From JASDSY01 sp041441465 (GTDB lineage Bacteria; Muiribacteriota; UBA9980): 64,000 nucleotides of DNA. Positions 18,520 to 26,395 of this stretch are shown here, piece by piece (position 1 is the stretch's first letter; each line of letters starts with the position of its first letter). A program made the position numbers and the translations under genes. The DNA lies in contig JASDSY010000005.1 of assembly GCA_041441465.1 (NCBI GenBank), positions 124,001-188,000 on the forward strand, given 5' to 3'. The notes under the pieces are model-generated. The model was given only the letters and a program-made list of their open reading frames with translations, was not told the origin of the DNA and did no database searches.

Positions 18520-18778
18520 CAATTAATTTGTTTTGTAAATAAGGCTTATCTACCGGGCTTAATTTGTAATAAATCCTTATTTTATTAGTTTTTATATTGA
18601 AATCCGGCTTCGTTGAAAATAGAGACGCATAATTCGTGTTCCCGGGATTCGGGTATTATGGAATTTTTGTTGTCCTGCGTTTTTATTTTTATGACGCATT
18701 AATTTAGTTAAATGCAGAAAAGTCAGGCGTTTGCCGATAGCCTGAAACAGACCTCGAATTAATTTTTATTGAATTAAA

Positions 18779-18807
18779 TTGACATTTTATGAATGATATG
18801 CTAAAAT
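18779..18807 (+). promoter_or_regulatory. sigma-70-like promoter of the TetR gene
   Basis: TTGACA (18779-18784), a 17-base spacer, then TAAAAT (18802-18807). This is one of the best consensus promoters in the window; transcription should start at about 18814, about 50 bases before the TetR-family start codon. Confidence 0.75.
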
Positions 18808-18812
18808 AAAAT

Positions 18813-18842
18813 TATACTAAGTTTATTTTTATACTTAGTATA
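18813..18842. promoter_or_regulatory. inverted repeat, probable TetR operator
   Basis: Perfect inverted repeat TATACTAAG - 12 bases - CTTAGTATA, placed on the predicted transcription start of the TetR-family gene. TetR dimers bind such palindromes, so autorepression is likely. Confidence 0.65.
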
Positions 18843-18863
18843 AAAATATTATTGGAGAATTGA

Positions 18864-19481
18864 ATGAAGAGCATAAAAAAACGAGACGTAAGCCGTATTG
18901 AGCGGAAAAAGGAAGAATGCCGGAGTAAAATAATAGATACCGCCGTCGCATTATTTTCGAAAAAAGGAATCGATGGCACGACAATGGAGGAAATCGCGGA
19001 AACTGCGGATTTTGCGAAAGGCACCCTTTATAATTATTTTCCTTCCAAGGAAATTATTATAGATGAGTTTATAAAGCGTTCATTTAAAAGGAAAAACGCT
19101 GACAGGATTATTAAAATGAAATCTCTTCCCGATACCGTTTCACGCATGAAGGCGATGTTTACGGAACTTATTTCAGGAATCGGCACTCAGCGTGAATTAT
19201 TTGAAAAATATATAGTATCGAGGATGAAAGCAATGATTTCTTTCAGGCAGCGTGAAAGCGCTAAAAGCGGCATGTATGAGTTGACCGGCGAAATAATCAG
19301 GCTTGGAATCGAAGCCGGCGAAATAAGAAGCGATCTTCCGTTATGGTCGGTCGTAGATTTTTTTGAATTTTGCTTTATAGAGGCTGTAAAGGAATTTTAT
19401 TTTTCACGGGATGATTTTGATATAAGTTATACTGTTGAAAAATATGTCGGCTTATTTATGTCAGGGATGCGTCCGTTATAA
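18864..19481 (+). CDS. TetR/AcrR-family transcriptional regulator
   Basis: DNA-binding repressor of 205 residues. The N-terminal helix-turn-helix domain (about residues 10-65) reads SKIIDTAVALFSKKGIDGTTMEEIAETADFAKGTLYNYFPSKEIII, the standard TetR layout. The C-terminal helical ligand domain (about 75-200) is not assignable to a ligand. A strong promoter and overlapping palindrome lie directly upstream, suggesting autoregulation. The esterase gene 113 bases downstream on the same strand is a plausible second target or operon partner. Start follows a GGAG ribosome site. Confidence 0.9.
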   Translation: MKSIKKRDVSRIERKKEECRSKIIDTAVALFSKKGIDGTTMEEIAETADFAKGTLYNYFPSKEIIIDEFIKRSFKRKNADRIIKMKSLPDTVSRMKAMFTELISGIGTQRELFEKYIVSRMKAMISFRQRESAKSGMYELTGEIIRLGIEAGEIRSDLPLWSVVDFFEFCFIEAVKEFYFSRDDFDISYTVEKYVGLFMSGMRPL

Positions 19482-19594
19482 AAATATAAGATAATATTTT
19501 TGAAAGTAACGGCAATAAAAAAGTTAAATGTGGCTTATATTGATTGGTCAAAGTATTAGTTATTGCATATTTTAAAAATGAGGTGAAGTAAGTT

Positions 19595-20542
19595 ATGCAA
19601 AGTTTAAAAAGCAGATTTTTTAATTTTATGATAAGAAACAGGCATTTATTTGAATTCAAATTGAAACGCGAAAGTTTCGATTTCGATTCTTCGATTGAAG
19701 AGTTTCGTGAAAAATGCGAGAAAGGAGCCGCTAAATATTCGAAAATCCCTGACGGCGTTAAGATAATAAAGGAAAGTGCCGCCGGAATAAACTCGGAATG
19801 GATTATTCCGGACGGGGCTGATAACGATAAAACGATTTTTTATGTTCACGGCGGCGGTTATGTTTCGGGCTCGTGCAGCGATCATCGCGGTTTTATTTCT
19901 AAATTTGCCGATTTTTGTAAAATACCGACATTTATATATGAATACCGGCTTGCGCCTGAAAATCCATTTCCGGCGGCGATAGATGATTCTGTTAAAGCAT
20001 ACGAATGGCTTCTATCGGGTGGAAAAAAGCCTGAAAATATTCTTGTTGCCGGTGAATCGGCGGGCGGCGGCCTTGCGCTCGCGCTTCTTCTTGCGCTCCG
20101 CGAAAGGAAAATCGCTTTTCCGAAAGCCGTGGTCGCTATTTCGCCGTGGACAGACCTTTCATGTTCGGGCGAATCATATAAAACTAAAAATAAAATTTCG
20201 GGGTCGCTTTATAATTCATGGAATGTTTTTAGTAAGTATTATGCCGGCGATACAGACGTTAAAAATCCTTTAGTTTCGCCTTTATACGGTGATCTTCACG
20301 GCTTGCCGCCTATATTTATAAACTCAGGCGAGGCCGATGAATTATTTGACGACGGAAAGAGTTTTTATCTTAAAGCGAAAGCGGCAGGTGTGGACGTTTA
20401 TTTTCGCGAAGGCGCCGGAATGCTTCACTGCTATCCATTATTATCGCCTTTTTTTCCGGAAGCGACCGAGGCTATGAATGAGATACGCGATTTTATAAGA
20501 AATCATATGGGATTAAGTTCCTTGAAAAAATTTGGCGATTAG
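19595..20542 (+). CDS. alpha/beta hydrolase, hormone-sensitive-lipase-like esterase
   Basis: Carboxylesterase of the HSL (alpha/beta hydrolase fold 3) family, 315 residues, cytoplasmic by sequence. The oxyanion-hole motif is FYVHGGGYVSGS (about residues 87-98). The nucleophile elbow is VAGESAGGGLAL (about 150-161). The acid is in NSGEADELFDD (about 245-255) and the histidine in GAGMLHCYPL (about 275-284). All triad positions are present. A GAGGTG ribosome site precedes the ATG. It follows the TetR gene on the same strand and is followed by a terminator, so the two may form a small regulated unit. Substrate unknown. Confidence 0.9.
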   Translation: MQSLKSRFFNFMIRNRHLFEFKLKRESFDFDSSIEEFREKCEKGAAKYSKIPDGVKIIKESAAGINSEWIIPDGADNDKTIFYVHGGGYVSGSCSDHRGFISKFADFCKIPTFIYEYRLAPENPFPAAIDDSVKAYEWLLSGGKKPENILVAGESAGGGLALALLLALRERKIAFPKAVVAISPWTDLSCSGESYKTKNKISGSLYNSWNVFSKYYAGDTDVKNPLVSPLYGDLHGLPPIFINSGEADELFDDGKSFYLKAKAAGVDVYFREGAGMLHCYPLLSPFFPEATEAMNEIRDFIRNHMGLSSLKKFGD

Positions 20543-20568
20543 ATGGAATGATTTAAACCAAATAAGTG

Positions 20569-20610
20569 AAAGTGCTGTTTTTGAAAATGTCATTATAGAA
20601 ACAGCACTTT
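20569..20610. terminator. intrinsic terminator after the esterase
   Basis: Perfect 12-base arms AAAGTGCTGTTT and AAACAGCACTTT with an 18-base loop, followed by a T-run on the plus strand. It also faces the end of the converging HAD gene. Confidence 0.85.
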
Positions 20611-20696
20611 TTTATTTTAGTTATGCTTTTAAAAGTTTGATTGTAAAAATATCTGTTTTATATTTGTTGTATGAATAAACATAATTCGTATCAGAC

Positions 20697-21434
20697 TTAT
20701 TCATATAATCGAACTACATCCAATAATTCCATGAAATTATTTATAACGTGATCCGGTTCCATAGTTTTGTTTTCAAAACTGCAATTGTTCGATTTGAAAA
20801 ACACGGCCTTTATGCCGCTCGCCTTCGCGCCGTAAATGTCACGGTACATATCATTGCCGACAAACAAAACTTCGGATGAATTCATATTCATAGCGGTTAA
20901 TGCCTTTTTAAAAAGTCGCATGTCCGGTTTGCGGTAGCCGAAGTCGCCTGATACGATTACCGGGTCGAAATAATTGAGAAGTCCGGCGGCGTTTAATTCG
21001 GGGACTACGTAAGCTGTCTGACCGTCTGAAACTGCCGCAAGACGATACTTTGAATGAAGCTTTTTTATTACGCGTTCGACTTCCGGATAAAGACACAGAC
21101 GAAAAAGCGATGCCGCTCGGAATGTTTCGGCCAGAAATAACGGCAGCTGCCCGAGCTTTTCGGGGTGAAGTCGGCGTGTAAAATCAGTCGAATTTTGTTT
21201 TATAATCTCGCGGAAAATTCCTGGAGCGTCAAATTCCGGAAATTCTTCGCCGCTTGTTTCAAACTGGTTTTTCATGAACTTAAAATAAGACTCTTTCAAC
21301 GCTTCCGGAGTTAAAAATATTCCCTGATATGAAAGCAAATTGCTTATTACCCGGTAAATTTCATCATGCGTTTCATTGGTTTTGATGTCTATGAGAGTTC
21401 CGTTGATATCGAAAATTATTCCTTTTATTGGCAT
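20697..21434 (-). CDS. HAD-superfamily hydrolase
   Basis: Phosphatase-like enzyme of 245 residues. Motif I is GIIFDINGTLID (about residues 5-16): the nucleophile Asp is present and the second acidic position is Asn, as in some subfamilies with the DxNGT form. A helical cap spans about 18-105. Motif II is LAAVSDGQTA (about 132-141), motif III the Lys in DFGYRKPDMRLF (about 165-176) and motif IV VLFVGNDMYRDIYGAKASGI (about 190-209). It resembles phosphoglycolate phosphatase or YjjG-type nucleotidases, but the substrate cannot be given. An AGAGGA ribosome site precedes the ATG. Confidence 0.88.
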   Translation of the reverse strand: MPIKGIIFDINGTLIDIKTNETHDEIYRVISNLLSYQGIFLTPEALKESYFKFMKNQFETSGEEFPEFDAPGIFREIIKQNSTDFTRRLHPEKLGQLPLFLAETFRAASLFRLCLYPEVERVIKKLHSKYRLAAVSDGQTAYVVPELNAAGLLNYFDPVIVSGDFGYRKPDMRLFKKALTAMNMNSSEVLFVGNDMYRDIYGAKASGIKAVFFKSNNCSFENKTMEPDHVINNFMELLDVVRLYE

Positions 21435-21539
21435 AAAATCCTCTCTAAAATTAAGTCCGAAGCGTTCGGAAGAATTTTGAGTTCGTTTGTAAGGGTTCGT
21501 TATTAAAATATAAATTTAAAGTTATTAATTAGTCAATAT

Positions 21540-22412
21540 TTACTTTATCGGAATGAATATTTCTATTTTTGAATCTGGATCGTTTATACCTGTAAACCGG
21601 CCGTCATAATATTCAAAATCTTCGAGTGTGGCAAGCTCATAATTTGAGTTCGGGAGCCATGTTTTGTAAATGTAATCATAAGTGAGAGAGAGTTTGCCGG
21701 CTTCGCCGGTATGCATGAATACTGCGTATTTCTGAGCCGGGAGTGTTTTGGATGTTATGCCGGCCGGAAGATTATTTATTTCAGAAACCTCTCGCGACAT
21801 AAAGCCGACAAATTTAGTTTCTGAAACCGAATCCGGCGAGTTGAAACACAGGCATTCGCATAACAAATAGAAAGCGTTTTCGTTAACTTGATTTTTGATT
21901 TCTTTTGAACTTGCCTGGAATTTCGTGAAAAATTCGGGGATTATATTATTTTTTAATTCCGACTGGCATCGCATGCCGGCTAGTTTGAAACTGCCGCGTG
22001 TTACTATTTGCGGCTTCATTGTGATATTTCCCGAGATTTCCCTTAGCCTATTTACGGAAACTTCAGGCATTTCGAAGAATGTCAAATTATAGTTTTCACG
22101 CCTGCATTCGGCCGGATTTATACCGAACATTTTTTTGAAAGCTTTCGTGAAATTTTCGTGAGATTGAAAATGATAATTTACCGCGGTATCGATTATTCTC
22201 TCATTGGAGGAAATAAGCCTGTGCGCGGCACAGGTCAGGCGTCTTTTGCGGACGTATTCCATTACGCTGTTGCCTAACATGGCTTTAAATATCCTGTGGA
22301 AATGATAATATGAAAACCCTATATGTTCCGCTATATCTTTAGGCTGCAGGTCATTCTCGAGGTTTCTTTCGATGAATTCCACCGACTCTTTAATTATTTC
22401 AAAATAATCCAT
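21540..22412 (-). CDS. AraC-family regulator with GyrI-like effector domain
   Basis: Transcription activator of the SoxS/Rob type. The N-terminal AraC domain (about residues 1-105) has two helix-turn-helix motifs (LQPKDIAEHIGFSYYHFHR and IIDTAVNYHFQSHENFTKAF, ending FGINPAECRR). A GyrI/BmrR-type effector-binding domain follows (about 130-290, with MRCQSELKNNI at its start and KYAVFMHTGEAGKL inside), which commonly binds small aromatic or lipophilic compounds. The frame is open to 22457, but the ATG at 22412 follows an AAGGAG site at 5 bases and is the likely start. No operator was identified. Confidence 0.88.
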   Translation of the reverse strand: MDYFEIIKESVEFIERNLENDLQPKDIAEHIGFSYYHFHRIFKAMLGNSVMEYVRKRRLTCAAHRLISSNERIIDTAVNYHFQSHENFTKAFKKMFGINPAECRRENYNLTFFEMPEVSVNRLREISGNITMKPQIVTRGSFKLAGMRCQSELKNNIIPEFFTKFQASSKEIKNQVNENAFYLLCECLCFNSPDSVSETKFVGFMSREVSEINNLPAGITSKTLPAQKYAVFMHTGEAGKLSLTYDYIYKTWLPNSNYELATLEDFEYYDGRFTGINDPDSKIEIFIPIK

Positions 22413-22550
22413 TTTACTCCTTAATGTGAATGCGGATGAATATGAACTTAAATTCATTAGTTTTTGAATCGTAATGAATTAAGATTATTTTAATGATTAT
22501 TGAGCTTTTAATTTTTGCAGTTAATGAAATTTTTGGTTTTAGTTTTGAAA

Positions 22551-23597
22551 TTATTTTTTTAAATTCACGACTGACGCAATTTCAAGGACATGTGTATTTA
22601 TTTTTTTGAATATTTTGTTAAATTCTGGAGAGTCTACAGGCGGTATTTCATTTCCGGCAAGCGCTTTTTCGTCTTTTAAAACGTAATCATATTTATGTAA
22701 AAGTAAAAGCCCGGTCAGAAAAATTTTTGTCGGGTCCTGCGGCATAGGGAGATTGCGCCAGTTATCGAATAGCAACGGCTGCTTGGCGATTTTAATAATC
22801 GTCAAAATCTGACGGCCGTTATTTTCATTTTTTATTCCGTAGAAGTAATGTTTGTCGTCATTTTCAGATTTGAGACTGATCAATTTCTCATTGTATATTT
22901 TAAGAATTTCATTGTGAAATGCCAAAACTCCTCTGGAACTTGACTTGGCAAGTTCTTCGTCGCCGATTTTTTCATAACAGGATTTGTCTGGCTGTATGTA
23001 AAGTGATGAAAAAATTGTATTTTGATTGAAATATTCCTGTGCGTTTTTGTCTTTAGTGTCGATGATCAGCGCCGGGTATGGATTTTCCAGTGAAAATACG
23101 GTTTCAGACTTATCGACGTAACAAAGTTTTACGGCGAGGTTTCTATATTGCGACGCATATTCTATAAGCTTAGGACCGTTTGCGAGGCAGTCTAAAAAAT
23201 ACCCTTTAATAAGCGGCAATGATGATGCCTCAGGATTAAAAAATTTTGGGAACATAAAAAGTTTTATAAAAAAATTATATTTTTTTGCTTCTCCTTTGAC
23301 ATTAACAGGAAATCCCATTCCGACGAATCCTTCAAGATTTATATTCGTAATATCCGGGACATAAGATCTGGTAAACCCTAAATCAATTGGCCTTTCGATG
23401 TTTTCATAATTTTTCCCGGCGTAAATCGCTGACTGCGCTTTAATAACCCCGGCAGGCGGCAGATAGCCGAAGTTGAATTTCATAGCATTGTTTATTTTCC
23501 AGCCGCTTTCAACCTGCGATGCCAGGCATAATTCCGTCGGGAAAAATGCGCACGTAAATAAAGCTAATAAAAATAAAGTTAAAAAAAGTTTTTTCAT
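22551..23597 (-). CDS. secreted protein of unknown function
   Basis: Not recognised. The first about 27 residues form a clear signal peptide (KKLFLTLFLLALFTCAFFP..., cut probably after ASQ-type residues near 27). The mature part (about 320 residues) is mixed alpha/beta, with a central FFIKLFMFPKFF stretch and IIDTKDKNAQEYF. An AGGAGG ribosome site fixes the ATG. It is the last gene of a minus-strand series with an ABC exporter and a secreted lipase-like hydrolase, 143 bases behind the latter, and could share their function in envelope lipid handling; that is inference from position. Confidence 0.65.
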   Translation of the reverse strand: MKKLFLTLFLLALFTCAFFPTELCLASQVESGWKINNAMKFNFGYLPPAGVIKAQSAIYAGKNYENIERPIDLGFTRSYVPDITNINLEGFVGMGFPVNVKGEAKKYNFFIKLFMFPKFFNPEASSLPLIKGYFLDCLANGPKLIEYASQYRNLAVKLCYVDKSETVFSLENPYPALIIDTKDKNAQEYFNQNTIFSSLYIQPDKSCYEKIGDEELAKSSSRGVLAFHNEILKIYNEKLISLKSENDDKHYFYGIKNENNGRQILTIIKIAKQPLLFDNWRNLPMPQDPTKIFLTGLLLLHKYDYVLKDEKALAGNEIPPVDSPEFNKIFKKINTHVLEIASVVNLKK

Positions 23598-23740
23598 CTT
23601 AATTTCCTCCTGTGATATTTTTCATTTTGAAATTTTAGCGTAATTTTGGGATTATAAAAATTATACTCTAAAAAAATAAACATATTATAACAACAGTTAT
23701 TAAAATACGCTTGATGTTTTTTGCTATTTTATAAAATTGA

Positions 23741-25009
23741 TTATTTTTTTAAACTGTCAAACCAATATTTTGCCTCGATGCACGAAGGTATTACCGCGTC
23801 GGGATGGCCGATTTTATCCCCTATATTTATCAATTCCACTTTTGCTCCATTTCTTTTCATTAATTTATAGGCGGTTTCGGATATATTCCACGCCACTATG
23901 TTATCGCTTTTGCCGTGATAAAATTGAATAGGGGCTGTCGGCCTCCAGTTTTTATATACTTCGTTTTCGGTAATGCGTTTATAAAATTCGCCCTGTGATT
24001 TTTTATATGCGCTTATAAATTCGAGAGTTAACAGTGTGTCGAGTTTAACCGCAAGAGTGTTCAGGAGCGCGGCGTTGTTTTCTGTTTCAAAAACGCTGTT
24101 TACGATATCGCTATAGGGTTTATTAAATGCCTCATCGGCGGTACTTGAAATATGATATATTTTTTTATATGAAGTCAATAAGCGTGCCGTTACGAACGGT
24201 GATATGAAATGAGGATGGATAAACCAGTAATTAAGCATTAAATTAAGATCATAACATCCTGATATCGGCGCCGCCGCCATGACTTTGAATCCATATTCAT
24301 TATCGCTTTCAAGCAGTTTTTGCAGCGCCAGAGTCGAATGACCGCCCTGCGAAAAGCCGGTCAGAAAAATTCCGTCATTTATTTTTATATTGTTTTTTAA
24401 GCAAAATTCTTTTACCGCAAGCAGAAATTCAGCGCATGACGAGGCGGCGCTTCGAGCGTGCAAATACGGATGAAATCCTGCTCCGCCGCCCTGACCTATA
24501 TAATCAGCCTGGGCCACTGCATAGCCGCGTCCCGCAAATATGGCTGAAATCACTCCAGCTTCATCGCATGTTTCAATCGCGGAAGGAACGGCTTTGTTGT
24601 CGAATATTGTTCCGTGCTGGTAACTTACAAGGTTCAATGTTTTTTCAGAAGCGTCAGGCAGCGCCAGAAGGCCGGTTGCTGTCGTTATTTTATTTTCAGT
24701 GTTACGCGCAGCGTATGTTATTTTATAAAATATTATGCCATTTGTGGCAGGTTCGAGTTGTTTTAAAGAATCATGAGCCGAAACGGCGGCCTCACGGAGA
24801 ATTTTATTTCTTTTAAAGAAATTTTCAACTTGTGCTTTAGTCCAGTGTGCGGTTTGTTTCGCGGATATTAAAGCGCCGTCAGGCTTGGAGTAAGCGGTGA
24901 CCTGGTGCGAAAAAAAGCTTATTAAAATAAAAATCGCCGTCAGTAAAATAGTTCTGGATAAAAGGCTTATTTTTTGATTTTGGGTTTTACGATAATTTGA
25001 TAGCTGCAT
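23741..25009 (-). CDS. exported alpha/beta hydrolase, secretory-lipase-like
   Basis: Extracytoplasmic hydrolase of 422 residues with a signal segment at about residues 18-40. The nucleophile elbow FLTGFSQGGHSTLAL (about 216-230) has the GxSxGG form of secretory lipases and related exported hydrolases. The acid is probably in FYHGKSDNIVAW (about 368-379) and the histidine in GDKIGHPDAVIPS (about 399-411). The N-terminal part contains NLVSYQHGTIFDNKA, typical of this group. It is 42 bases downstream of the adaptor gene of an ABC export system and likely in the same operon. Substrate unknown; a lipid or ester is expected. Confidence 0.82.
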   Translation of the reverse strand: MQLSNYRKTQNQKISLLSRTILLTAIFILISFFSHQVTAYSKPDGALISAKQTAHWTKAQVENFFKRNKILREAAVSAHDSLKQLEPATNGIIFYKITYAARNTENKITTATGLLALPDASEKTLNLVSYQHGTIFDNKAVPSAIETCDEAGVISAIFAGRGYAVAQADYIGQGGGAGFHPYLHARSAASSCAEFLLAVKEFCLKNNIKINDGIFLTGFSQGGHSTLALQKLLESDNEYGFKVMAAAPISGCYDLNLMLNYWFIHPHFISPFVTARLLTSYKKIYHISSTADEAFNKPYSDIVNSVFETENNAALLNTLAVKLDTLLTLEFISAYKKSQGEFYKRITENEVYKNWRPTAPIQFYHGKSDNIVAWNISETAYKLMKRNGAKVELINIGDKIGHPDAVIPSCIEAKYWFDSLKK

Positions 25010-25051
25010 TATAACGCTCCTTGTAAAAATAAATTTTATTTTTTGTATTTT

Positions 25052-26353
25052 TTATTTTATTGTTGAATTGAATGTGAATTCACCCTTGATTTTATTTCCG
25101 TGCTTTATATAGTTAGGCGGGTCGATTATTACCCGGTCGCGGGCTGCAATGCCGTCTGAAATTTCAATATAATCATCATTTTCTATGCCTGTTTTAACCT
25201 GCTTTAATTCAACCGTTCCGGCGTTAATTTTAAATAAGTGATTTTTGCCGCCCGACTCAAAAACCGCTTTGTATGGGACATATATAGCTTCAGTTTTCTC
25301 GCCTGTGAGTATATTGACGTCAAGTTCATATCCCGGCCTGAAAATGTATTTTTGCGTGTCATATTTAAGGCGCAGTTCAATTTTTTGCTGTTCTACGCCG
25401 AGCGAAGAAATTTTAGTGAAGGCGCGCGGGGCTATAAAATATACCGTCGCGGGGAGTTTTTCGCCGCCGATAGCGTCGCCGCTGATTACGGCGTTCTGGC
25501 CTATTTTTATTTTTGCCATGTCATCGACTAAGAGTTCGACTTTTATGTAAGCGCTCTGGTAGTCGCCGGATTCGTATAAAAGAGTTCCGGGCTGCACATA
25601 AGCGCCGTTATCGAAATGCTTTGCCAGAATTGTTCCGTCTATTCCTGATTTTATGTAACACTTATCAAGGATGCTCTTGAATTCTTCGATTTGAATTTTT
25701 GCCTGTTCAGAGTTAAATTCCGCGGCTTTTATCGCATGCTCAGAGGCGCCTTTCTTTAAAAGCTGGAGATTATATTCCGCTATTTTTATTTTTTTTCGCG
25801 CGTCATTTAATACACTTTCGGCTGCGGCGTACTGGTTTTTGGCATCCTTTTGTTCCTGCTCGGCGACCGATCCCTTTTTTAACAGCTCGATTATTCTTTC
25901 GAGGCGGTCTTTTTTGTAATTGAAATCAGTTTCCGATGACTGGAGAAAAATTCTGGCCTGGCCTAGCTGCTCTTCTGCTTGTTTTATCTGTTCGATTTTG
26001 ATGCTGTTTTTTAAATCTTCAAGCTGCGCTATCGATGATTGATAATTTGCTTCCGATTTTTTCAGCGATATTTCGACGTCGCGAGTGTCGAGCGCTGCAA
26101 GCACTTGATTTTTCTTAAAATAGTCCCCCTCGCGGGCGTTGATAGAACTTATTACGCCTGAAACCTGGCTGAATACTTTTTCGCGGCTGTCAAGTTCGAC
26201 TTTGCCCCGAAGTTTGATATATTCGCATATCGCCCCTTTCTGCGCCTCGCCTATTCTTAACTCGCTTGAATCTACAGTGCCTTCTGAAAATTTTATAAAT
26301 AAAATCAGTATAATTACAACTATCGCTATAAGTATATTTTTAACTTTAAACAT
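25052..26353 (-). CDS. HlyD/MacA-type membrane-fusion adaptor
   Basis: Periplasmic adaptor that would join the inner-membrane ABC exporter to an outer-membrane channel. An N-terminal anchor lies at about residues 6-24. The lipoyl half-motif SGVISSINAREGDYFKKNQVLAALD (about 68-92; only a part quoted by family comparison) begins the barrel-sandwich domain. A long coiled-coil hairpin follows (about 95-215). The returning lipoyl half (GIDGTILAKHFDNGAYVQPG, about 238-257) leads to a beta-barrel and a membrane-proximal domain. An AAGGAG site marks the start. It lies 42 bases after the permease gene. No outer-membrane TolC-like gene is visible in the window. Confidence 0.9.
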   Translation of the reverse strand: MFKVKNILIAIVVIILILFIKFSEGTVDSSELRIGEAQKGAICEYIKLRGKVELDSREKVFSQVSGVISSINAREGDYFKKNQVLAALDTRDVEISLKKSEANYQSSIAQLEDLKNSIKIEQIKQAEEQLGQARIFLQSSETDFNYKKDRLERIIELLKKGSVAEQEQKDAKNQYAAAESVLNDARKKIKIAEYNLQLLKKGASEHAIKAAEFNSEQAKIQIEEFKSILDKCYIKSGIDGTILAKHFDNGAYVQPGTLLYESGDYQSAYIKVELLVDDMAKIKIGQNAVISGDAIGGEKLPATVYFIAPRAFTKISSLGVEQQKIELRLKYDTQKYIFRPGYELDVNILTGEKTEAIYVPYKAVFESGGKNHLFKINAGTVELKQVKTGIENDDYIEISDGIAARDRVIIDPPNYIKHGNKIKGEFTFNSTIK

Positions 26354-26395
26354 TTGTTCTCCTTTCTGAAAATAAATTTTAATTTTAAGCTTTTG

